Below, one piece after another: positions 1-9,040 of a DNA stretch of 64,000 bases. The notes beneath the pieces were generated by a model that ran no database searches, had not been told where the DNA came from, and worked only from the letters and a program-made list of their open reading frames with translations. This DNA comes from Guillardia theta CCMP2712 (Eukaryota > Cryptophyceae > Pyrenomonadales > Geminigeraceae). Numbering within the stretch: position 1 is the stretch's first letter; each line of letters begins with the position of its first letter. A program made the translations under genes and the position numbers. The DNA lies in the NCBI RefSeq assembly GCF_000315625.1, contig NW_005434460.1:1-64000 (forward strand). Direction: 5' to 3'.

Positions 1-9
1 CGTTCATCT

Positions 10-62
10 GGTGGTGGTGGTGGTGGTGGTGGTGGTGGTGGTGGTGGTGGTGGTGGTGGTGG

Positions 63-144
<82 letters not shown>
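10..144. repeat. (GGT)n followed by (GAT)n microsatellite
   Basis: About 17 GGT units run straight into about 28 GAT units. Homopolymeric long frames on both strands here are artefacts of the trinucleotide repeat, not genes. Confidence 0.97.
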
Positions 145-1009
145 AGAGGAGGGGAAAAGAGATCCATTGAGGGTCTCGAGCTTACCAGCACGCCAGACCT
201 GACGCTCATGCTCCTCTGCGACGGCAACATAGTGAGCAAACGAGTAACAACATGGCTGCTCATAGAGACGACAGGACTTGGGCAGGTATGGCACAACAAC
301 TGCTACAGCATGCAAGCGCGGCAGGTAGGACAGAAGTGAGGAAAGGGAACGTAGACTCCGGCTGGGGACGGCTGGGGAAAGGGATGAGTAGGACGAGATA
401 TGGGTGTAGCAGAGTCAATGTTGTTGCTGGTGGAGTTGACAGTGATGGAGGAAGAGGAGGAAGGAGGGCGACGGGAGGGGGATGGCGAATGAGGCAGATC
501 ATGCCAAGTAGTGGATAGGAACCTTGTCTCAGCATGGAGGGGGAGATTGGAGAAGGAAGATGAGGAGGGATAAGAGAAACTATGGATTCAACCATCGCGA
601 TCAGGACGGGAGCGGCCACGAGTCATATGAGGAGGGAGGAGGAGAGGGAGAGGTCAAGAAGAATGTGGAGTGGAAGTGCAAAGAGGGTGGGGGAAGGAGG
701 AGGAGGTGGTGGTGGTGGTGCAGGAGGAGCAGGAGGAGCAGGAGGAGCAGGAGGAGCAGGAGGAGCAGGAGGAGCAGGAGGAGCAGGAGGAGCAGGAGGA
801 GCAGGAGGAGCAGGAGGAGATCTTGACCCGGAGGGAGGAGGAGGGGAGGCTGCATGAGAAGCCTGAGCTCATCGCCATCATCGCCGCCGCCATTGTTGCT
901 CGCAAGAACCACATGGCCATTATGCCTTTATGACACCCCCACCCCCACCCCCTTTTGGTTATTCCACGACCCGTCCCGCTTTCTAATAGGCTGCGGCCTG
1001 CAGTGCCGC
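145..1009. other. Gene-poor stretch with a GGAGCA-type repeat
   Basis: No convincing gene is seen. The stretch is purine-rich on the + strand and holds an array of about 16 GGAGCA-type hexanucleotide units at 721-819. Open frames here have strongly biased composition and no recognisable domain or splice pattern. Confidence 0.6.
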
Positions 1010-1440
1010 GCTAGTATCGGATGATCGTGGCGCGGCGGGCCTGGCAGGCCGGGCCGGGCCGGGCCGCCCCCGGGCCCGGACGGGAGTCTTACCGTACTGG
1101 GCCCATCACGGTGGGCCGGGGGGTACCGTAGTACGGTCCAAGGTCACTCACTCAGCGAGAGTTCCAAGTTCCGACTCATTTCCGACTGCACGGTACGGTC
1201 CGTCGGCCGCCGCAGTGACGGTCGGACTCTGACTCGATTCACAGAGTCTGCCTTCAATTCCGAGCGGCCGCCGGGCGGATGATCGGACCGGACCGGCCGC
1301 CGCGGGGCGATCGGATGATCATGGCATCACTCCGCATACCGTACGATGGCCGGGCCCGGGTCGGACTCCGGGGAACTTCGGAAGACGACGACGAGTCTGA
1401 GGGATGCCATGATGGCAGTCGGAGGTGATCTAGAAGAGGC
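1010..1440. repeat. GC-rich intergenic island (dispersed family)
   Basis: Very GC-rich noncoding DNA with GGGCC iterations around 1050-1075 and recurring words such as accgtactgggcc, gtaccgta and ggtcggactc. The same vocabulary recurs near 8030-8450, 13210-13310, 13620-14040, 15580-16030 and 43535-43665, which suggests a dispersed repeat family. No open frame with domain content is present. Identity as a transposon remnant is inference. Confidence 0.5.
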
Positions 1441-1499
1441 TGACCGGCAGGCTTAAGAGGGTGCCACTCACGGATCCTCCATGGTCAGTCACGGCGGTG

Positions 1500-2002
1500 C
1501 TCGGGTACTCCACCCCCACCCCCAAAATTACACTTGAAATGACCCCTGATGTCTCTCGAAGGAGGCGGTTGTGGTCTGCAGGCTAAAAGTTTTTAAATAG
1601 GTACTAACAGTCCTTCAGGACCCCTGGTCCAATCGAGAACAGAGTTATAAGTACCCCTCCTTTCCAGGAAGAGCTGGTCAAAAAAAGGTGGGTACTACCC
1701 ACCCACCCATGAAAGCAAGGCTATCCTCCTCCACTATTGGAAGGATTTTCTGCCTCCTTGCTCGCCCTGTACTTCCCCTCCCGCCACATCTAAACCCTCC
1801 GCAACCACGACAGGTCCTGCCTACTACACCCTAAAGCTCGTATCGCCTCTCCTCGTCAAACACCAGTGTATCTACCACCATCCTCCTGCTTCTAAGCTGA
1901 TTGTTCGGACGATCGCTTCGGCGGACTGATCAGCTTCTTGCGAGTTTCGAAGGACAGATGTGGAGTGATTAAGAGCAGACTGTTCGATCGAGGCCTCTAA
2001 TA
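1500..2002. other. Intergenic region upstream of the first gene
   Basis: Contains G/C-run words (cacccccacccccaaaatta, gtacccctcc) like those at 3700-3900, 36460-36800 and 55285-55450. No gene is seen. The last 200 bases presumably carry the promoter and 5' UTR of the gene at 2003, but no definite element can be named. Confidence 0.4.
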
Positions 2003-2584
2003 ATGCACCACCAGAGCCAGAGTAATGCGCCGATGTCCCGACAGAATCTTGTGCAGGACACAGACCTTGCCTTGAAGCTCGACGCTGCCCATATTGCCTT
2101 CTCATCCTACGACAACAATCACTACAACATCTTTCCCTTCGCTCCGACTGGAAGCTTGACCCAGATTTGGAACCCGAACGTGTACATCAGCGGACATGCC
2201 GCAGAGCCACCGAACCCTCTAGGATCAAGATCCCCCGACCTGCTCCTGATGGAGGACAGGCTATCGTCCTCGTCCACGACAATGGGAAACTTGGAGGATC
2301 CCATGGCAGACCTGACTCCCATGGGTCTAACATGGAAGCTGCCTCCTGAAAATCCCTCAGAGACGAAGGACGACAGGAGGAGGAAGAGCTGTCTAGCGCG
2401 TGGCAGATTTCTGCAGGACGGGACCGTGAGGAAGCGCGTGCGGTTCGAGGACGTGCAGCATCCCCCCAACACGGAGTGTAAGATCTGTAACCTCAAGTAC
2501 GATCTGAGCCAGGACGATGACAGCGAGTTCTCACTGGGCCCAGGAGATCCCTTCGAAGTGAGTAAAAAGTGCAAGCGGTCATGA
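2003..2584 (+). CDS. Small protein of unknown function with C-terminal SLGPGDP motif
   Basis: An uninterrupted 193-residue frame from ATG to TGA with ordinary composition in a repeat-rich area. No known domain is recognised. The C-terminal third has a basic patch (RKRVRFED), a CxxC pair (ECKIC) and ends with DDSEFSLGPGDPFEV followed by a Lys/Arg tail. The oppositely oriented gene at 3023-3550 ends with DDSELSLGPGDPYVV and a Lys/Arg tail, so the two look like diverged paralogues in tail-to-tail arrangement. The basic tail could be a nuclear localisation signal (inference). The start is the first ATG; a nearby internal Met (codon 11) is an alternative. Confidence 0.6.
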   Translation: MHHQSQSNAPMSRQNLVQDTDLALKLDAAHIAFSSYDNNHYNIFPFAPTGSLTQIWNPNVYISGHAAEPPNPLGSRSPDLLLMEDRLSSSSTTMGNLEDPMADLTPMGLTWKLPPENPSETKDDRRRKSCLARGRFLQDGTVRKRVRFEDVQHPPNTECKICNLKYDLSQDDDSEFSLGPGDPFEVSKKCKRS

Positions 2585-3022
2585 GTTGTTGTACATTAGT
2601 GCCAGTAAAAGATTGTTGTCAATCTCAACAAGTCCGGTCGTGTGATCTCTTGCATGTTCATTCAAGATTCTACAGGAATAGATTTAAGATCCACGATGCG
2701 ATATTGGCTTCTATCTCTGTTACAAATCCAAACGCATCTTTGTACTTGCCTCCCGTTGCGTAGAATCCAGATTTTACATGTCACTCAAGTTATGAACAAA
2801 AAACCATGTATGAGGGTCGAAGTTTGAACGTAAGAATTATTCAAACACACACAATAATTATGCTTCACTACAATCTAGATCAAATTACTTTTCTATCCAC
2901 ATATATACTGTTTGTGCGTGCAAGCAAGACAAAAGAGAAGAACTTTGAAACCTCAAAGAATTTAATGAGTTCACGTAGTTTACAACAGTATGTTCTAAGA
3001 ATACACAGAGTGGTTGGAATCA

Positions 3023-3550
3023 TCAGTGATGCCTCCTCTTCGACTTGGAGGATCTCACAACGTAGGGGTCTCCAGGACCCAGTGAAAGCTCGCTATCATC
3101 CAATCCCAGGGAGGAGGCCTGACGTTTCAATGGCGCGTGGCAAGACGACCCTGTGCACTCCAAGCCCTTCCTCTTCCTCGACTTCTTCATATCGGATTCC
3201 AGCTGAAGATCGACCTCTTCGAGCTTCTCGAACCTGCTCTGAGGTGGCCAGGGCCAGTTGAGGCTTGACTCGATAGATTCGAGGGCTTCGTCCGAGGAAG
3301 ACATAGAGAGCTCGTCACTCTCAATCTGTGTGTTGGAGGACTGGTCATCAGGCTTGCTGTTCGTGATCATAGCCCTCGCCGTTGATGAACGAGCTTGTTT
3401 GCTCGGTTCCGATTCCGCAAGACGGTTCCTCGGGAGTGCAAGAAGAGGAGCCTGATTCGATGAGCTGTCATCCTTGCTTTCCGGTCTCATGCTTGATGCG
3501 AGAAGAAGGAATTGCGCTAGATCTCTAGATGCATTAGGAAAGTTCTGCAT
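3023..3550 (-). CDS. Paralogue of the 2003-2584 protein, SLGPGDP motif
   Basis: About 175 residues from the first in-frame ATG. The frame stays open further upstream without an ATG, so a short 5' exon is possible. The N-terminal half is Ser/Asn-rich and low complexity. The end, DDSELSLGPGDPYVV plus a basic tail ending KSKRRHH, matches the end of the convergent gene at 2003-2584. A cysteine pair (ECTGSSC) precedes the motif, as ECKIC does in the partner. The function is not recognised. Stop-to-stop spacing between the two genes is about 440 bp, consistent with an inverted local duplication. Confidence 0.55.
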   Translation of the reverse strand: MQNFPNASRDLAQFLLLASSMRPESKDDSSSNQAPLLALPRNRLAESEPSKQARSSTARAMITNSKPDDQSSNTQIESDELSMSSSDEALESIESSLNWPWPPQSRFEKLEEVDLQLESDMKKSRKRKGLECTGSSCHAPLKRQASSLGLDDSELSLGPGDPYVVRSSKSKRRHH

Positions 3551-3599
3551 GGGGAAGTGATGAGGATATAGGTTTGATTGGGAGAGTGGAATGTTCACA

Positions 3600-5062
3600 G
3601 AAGGAGGATGGAATGGTTTATGTGTAACGAAAGTGGCGACGAGGAGACAGATGAAGAGGACTGATGAAAAATTGAAAAAAGAAGGGGGGAGGGGGGCGGG
3701 GGGGGAGACAATTCCAAGGGGTTGCTGATCGTTGGGGGTAGGGGTCGGTAATCCTTGTCTGAGTACCCCCCTCTAGCAACTTACAGACAAGTCTAAGTAC
3801 CGGGTAGATTAAATTTGAGGAATACATTTCAACAGGGGGTAGAGGAGGGTCCTGACGGTAACGAGATAAAATTCAAGAGGGCAGAACAGCACCATGGGGT
3901 GGGTACTTTCTGACTGCCATGAGGGGGTGTTAAAATCCCCAACACAGTAAGTTTGGGATTTTAATAACAGTAATTGACGAAGCGCTGTATGATTTGGACA
4001 ACACAACACAACAAGTTCTTTTTAAAATGTACCACCCACCTCAATTCCTCTAGAATTCACCGGTCCTATTGCCCACGAGACCACCACGGTGGTCGTGAGA
4101 GTACCGTGATGGCTCCCTGTAGTAAAACGACCTCCTTGCGCCCCTGGAGGATTTGCGCGGGATGGTGACAGGAGTATGAGGGGGATGAGTGAATTTAGGG
4201 GATGAGGGCTATTTCTTATCGGTTATCCAATTTCTTTGGGAATCTGTTGCAGGCCGTTGCGGTGGCGGTTGCAGACTGCCTTGTGGGTCGGAGGTGGGAC
4301 GAGGGATAAGTCCACCTTTGGAGGAGAGGGGATGAGGGACAAAAGGGTCGTGGGCAGAGGGGGGATGAGGCTGTAAGGGATCCCATCAGGGTTTCATGTA
4401 TCCTTGGCGATACGCATGAGATATAAAAGAATGCGGAGGAGAGGAAGAAGCGAGAGGGTAGGCGAAGGAGGGGGACAGGGCAGGGCAGGGCAGGAGTGGA
4501 GAGAGGAGGAGACGAGGGGACGAGCGAGCAGGGAGGGAAAAGGAGAGGAGGGCAGGGGGAGAGAGGGCAGGGGGAGAGGAGGGCAGGAGAGGAAAGAATC
4601 ATTCACACGATTCCTTCGTTCGTCGGAAGAAGGAGTGGGTTTTGGGGGTTATGGTGCAGCAAAGGAACGAGAGAAGAGGAGGAGATCGAGTTGGTGCGCA
4701 GAATTTGAGAACGACTAGGGAAGGGGGATAGAAAGGAGGAGAGGGCGAATGTTTGAGAAAAGATACAAGAATGAGAATGAGCGAAGAGGAGATACTTTGA
4801 AGTTAGGGAGGTCGTTGTAACGAGATGCGTCATGAGAAAACGGTGGATGAATGTCGTGATATGGTTGATGTTTTGGACGAGGAATCTCTTGAGAGGTCAT
4901 GGCGTGGCGAGTAGCTCAGGTGATCAGGGGCGACGATGCATCGTCAGTCTTGCTGATTGAAGGCATCGAGCAGTATCGCGTTGTTGACTTCGTTGATCCA
5001 GAGGCTCCTCTCTTCATGTCACAACACGAGGTCTGAACCTGCGAGCAAGACTATCCCGACCG
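3600..5062. other. Intergenic: G-run words, polypurine tract
   Basis: 3640-3960 carries repeated gggggta/gggtact words shared with other intergenic regions of the window. 4420-4600 is a GGAGGA/GGGCAG polypurine tract. A 45-codon frame at 4899-5036 (+) of ordinary composition could be a small exon, but nothing else supports it. The promoter of the J-domain gene at 5063 should lie in the last few hundred bases; no TATA-like or other box stands out. Confidence 0.4.
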
Positions 5063-7111
5063 ATGCAAGCCAACGTATTTGTGCTCCTCCTCCTCTTCTC
5101 CTACTTCTCCTTCACCGAGGTTTGCGGGTTTACCGTGCCCGTCCGAGCACCAGCAGGGCTCCTCGTGAGGGTCGGCCCAGCCCGGGACGCCCATCCATGG
5201 CTGAGGACCGTCGGGCGAGGGCAGCAGCGACGGCCCGGAGGAGCAAGAGTCTCGCTGCTGTCTATCTGCATGAAGGCGCAGCCAGACTACTACAAGGTGC
5301 TGGGTGTGGACAAGAAAGCTGACGTGGCGACGATCAAACGGGCGTACAAGAAGCTGGCGATGAAGAATCACCCGGACGTGAACAAGGAGGCAGGAGCCAA
5401 GGACAGGTTCATCCTGATCAACGAGGCCTACGCCGTCCTCTCTGACCCGGAGAAGCGAAGGAAGTACGACTTCACCTCTTCTAACCCTTTCTCCGGCTGG
5501 TCCTCCTCCTCCTCCTCCTCCTCCTCCTCCTCGTGGGGCTCTCGGAACACCGGAGGGGGATTTGATACGGACGAGTTCTGGTCGAGGTACAAGAGCAAGG
5601 AGGAGACGACCAAGGACATCGATGACAGCTTCGAGGCGATCTTCAGCGACCTCTTCAAGGGGGTGAAGGGAAGCTCGCAGAGAGCTCGAGAGAAATCCTC
5701 GCTCATCGATGACTTCGGGGACTTCCTGGAGGCCCTGCTGGGGAAAGAAGGTAGTGCAACATGCACGTTGAGGGGAGGGAAGGAATGAGGGTGAGGGGGG
5801 AAGAGGGAGGGAGGAGGAGGAGGGATTGGTGGTGGTGGTGGTGGAAGTGCTCTCGTGTAATCCTGGCTTTGACTCTCTCAGGCATCACCGAAGATGATCA
5901 GGATGAAGTTTTGGATGACGATGAAGAGACTCTTCGACTGGAGATAAAAGTGACGATCCCCCTCCTCTCTCCCTCCTTCGCTTCTTCCACCTTCCCCCCT
6001 TCATCTTCCCTCCTCCCCTCCCTCCCTCCCTCCCTTCCTCCCTCCTTCCTCCCTCCTGTTCCATCCTCCCACATGCTTCCTTCTTCCTTCCATGCTCCTT
6101 CCTATTCGTCAATCCCGCTGTTTCATTCCACTCCGATCCTTTTTGATCTCCTTTCCCTCCTCTTGCTGCACTCCTGTCTCCTCTCCCTTCGGTCGCCAGT
6201 CTCATCGTCGGATACTAGGATGCCAAGTACGTTCTTGAGCAGCTAGAGGAGAGGTCGCGCCGGCTGAGGTAAACAGACCCTCTCCTCCCCTCCTCCTCTT
6301 TTTCTCCTCCCCTCTCATCCCGTTTGCTCGCCACCCCCTCGTCTCCTGCCCTTCTCTCCTCTCTCCTCTCTCCTCACGCTTGTCTTCAGCGAGGACGCGT
6401 CCAAGGCAGATTCCATGGCCAGCGAGTAGGAGTTGCGAGCATGCGACCTGTGCTAACATCTAACAGGTGGAAGAAGAAATCAGATGCTCCTAGTATGGAT
6501 CCTGCTGTTGCCCGAGCAGCCAAGGTCTTTTTTCTCCTCCCTTCCCCATCCTCCCACTTTCCACCCTCCCTTCTCCCTTCTCCCTTCTCCCTTCTCCCTT
6601 CTCCCTTCTCCCTTCTCCCTTCTCCCTTCTCCCTTCTCCCTCCTGCTACCTCCTTGTTCACATACCACCGTCTCCTTCGCATGTCTTGACTTCTCACATG
6701 CGGAGCAGGAGAAAGTGTCCTCCTTCACCAACAGTGCTCAGAGGTTCCGCGAGAGATCCAAGAAGGTGGCGGAGATGGCGAACAAGCAGAAAAAGAAGAT
6801 CGAGAGGATGGAAGAGAAGCTGAGCGGTGGATCAGGCAAGGCAGCTGCATCAGCAGGTGAACCTCTCGTTTTCTCTTCCTCGAGCTCAGATTCATGAGCA
6901 GGAGAGAAGGACGATGGCAAGACTGTCGTCTCCTGCCCCAAGTGCTCCCAGAAACTTCGCGTACCAGCAAGGGTATCGATCATCCCCCCGTCCCTCTCCC
7001 TCTTCTACGACCTCCCCCGCTGCTACTCCTCCTGCTCCTGCTCCTGCTCTTCCCCCCTCCATCCTGGTCCTCCTCATCCTCATCCTCATCCTCATCCTCA
7101 TCCTCATCCTT

Positions 7112-7151
<40 letters not shown>

Positions 7152-8010
7152 ACAACAACAACAACATCGTGCTTCCGTTATTCTCCCTCTCACTCGCTCT
7201 CTCCTCAGGTCTCTGGAATGGCCAAGTGCCCGGCTTGTTCCTACGAGTGGGAGGTGCAGAAGCGTGCGGGCAAGAGGGATAGGCAGCCTGACGTCCCTCT
7301 ACAGAGAGTGGTGGAAGTGGTGGGGAGGAAAGAGGGGGGGAAGCAGGAGGCAAAGGTCAAGGAGGAGAGGAAGGGGAAGGAGGAGGTGAGCGGGAAGGAG
7401 GAGGTCAAGGCAGGAAGCAAGCAGGAGGAGGTCACTGCACGAGTTGTTGTCTCCTGCCCCTCCTGCTCGCAGAGGTTGCGAGTGCCCAAGGTGAGGCGAT
7501 ACATGAGGGACGGAAGAGGACGAGGACAAGGAGCGAGAGGAAGCGAGAGGGAGAGGAAGAAACGAAGAAATGTGAGAAGGGAGGAGAGGAAGGTGAGGGG
7601 CTGAGGGATGAGTTGGGGTAGGACGCGCAAGGATCACATGAAGGGAGGGAGGAGAGGAGGAGCAGCGCAGAGCAGAGGAGGGCAGAGCAAAGGAGGAGGA
7701 GGAGGAGAGGGGGATGAAACTCTTGGTAGGGGAAGAGAGGAACCGTCGCCTGCCCGTCCTGCGGGAAGAAGTTCGAGAGCGACGGGGAGGAGAAGAAGCA
7801 GCCGAGTGGCTCAGCTCCTCCTAGCGGCAGGACCTGGAGGGATGGACCTGAGGACGAGGTGATCTCCCGTTGACCCTCCTGCTGTTTGCGGGGGATTGAG
7901 CTGGGTTCTAGCTGGGCAGGTGGGCCGCGGAGCAGAAGATGAGGCAGGACCTTGCCAAGGCCAAGGTGGAGAAGGAGCTGGAGGAGCTCAAGAACAACCT
8001 GGGGCTATGA
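5063..8010 (+). CDS. Plastid-targeted J-domain protein with zinc-ribbon repeats
   Basis: Hsp40 co-chaperone that would stimulate an Hsp70 ATPase. Exon 1 (5063-5750) gives a signal peptide (core [13 protein letters not shown]) ending VCG-FTVPV, then an Arg/Pro-rich transit-like stretch with Phe at the predicted +1 position. The J-domain follows, with [22 protein letters not shown] (HPD intact) and DPEKRRKYD, then a Ser run. Later exons by eye: 5882-5949, 6219-6268, about 6391-6426, about 6473-6524, 6709-6856, 6902-6972, 7209-7490, 7736-7858 and about 7936-8010. They encode an acidic/coiled-coil segment and four CxxC knuckles ([43 protein letters not shown]), then a short coiled coil to the stop. 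Introns carry CCCTTCT and CAT/CCT repeats. J-domain is certain; stromal targeting is inferred from the presequence. Confidence 0.85.
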
Positions 8011-8029
8011 CGTCACCAGTACCGGCTGA

Positions 8030-9040
8030 CTGCGTGCGGCGCACGGCCCCGGGTAGTAACTTTTAGTCATCGGAGTTGACTCAGCATCAGCAGCGGCCCG
8101 GGGGCCGCTTGCCGCTTTACTCAGTGACCAGCCTCCGTTGACACTTCTATCACTAATCATAGTACCGTCACCGGGCCGGGGCGGCCGCCCGAGCAGCCTC
8201 TCACTGACCGTACAGAAACCGTCGCCGTACCGCCCGGCCGATCGGACGGTACCGGGTGACCGCGGCCGCCCGGCCGGGACCGTTCGTCTCAGCCTCAGGC
8301 TCAGTGAGCCGCGGGCGCGGCCCCACCTGAGCTTCGAAGTTTGAGCCTAGGCCGCCGCGGCCCCGGGCCAGAATATTCAAGCCTAGTAGTATCACTGATG
8401 ATGTGACATGATGGGCCCCGGCCCCCGGAGTTCAGTCCGAGTTGTTACTCAGTCGGTCGTTTGTAACCGTTGCCAACGATTTCTTACATCAAATAACGGA
8501 TGTAACGACATCTATCTCATCTGGTTACACCACATAACGGATGTAACGACGCCTATCTCAGTCATAGTGACATCGGTTACACTGTAACCGCAGCCAAAAA
8601 GGACAAACTTTTTTTATTTAAAATCAGTTTTAGCCGTTACTTTACTCAATCCCATGGTCAGGTACTAAAATGCATGCGAGTCCATGGCGAGGGGAGGAGG
8701 GAGGAGGGAGGAGCTACAAGCATGGGCGGGATTGGGGGCTGGGCTGAGCATGAGGATGGTCAGGAGGAGATACGAGAGGAGAGGAGAAGCTGAGATTAGG
8801 AGGAGATGAAGGAATGGAAAGGGATGACGAAAGAGATTTATGGCCGTTCGGGTGGCCAACATGCCTTGCCTCTTGAAATCTCTGACATGTTGCTGCACAG
8901 AAGAGCTGCAGGAGTGGTTGTTTTCCCGTGATGGTCGCTGGCAGGAATGTGTAGCATATAATTCTCGCCGGAAATCTTTCTTGTCGACTTGAGGAATCGC
9001 TGGGTATGTTGAGACAGGGCAGGTGCTAGTCGCTGGGAGG
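8030..9040. other. GC-rich island and short direct repeats
   Basis: 8030-8450 is a GC-rich island of the dispersed family (accgtcaccgggccgggg, gatcggacggtaccgg). An imperfect direct repeat lies at 8493-8530 and 8534-8583, sharing ataacggatgtaacgac and ending ggttacac; the second copy has about 12 extra bases. No gene is seen. 8665-9040 probably holds the 5' region of the next gene. Confidence 0.5.

Noticed and set aside
4-202. Long frames of poly-Ile/Thr, poly-Val/Met on both strands
   Set aside because: They are translations of the GGT/GAT microsatellite.
4404-4718. Arg/Gly/Glu-rich open frames
   Set aside because: They arise from a GGAGGA/GGGCAG polypurine tract; no domain, no splice context, mirrored on the other strand.
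4899-5036. 45-codon frame of ordinary composition just upstream of the J-domain gene
   Set aside because: Too short, no family match and no partner exon; kept only as a remark.
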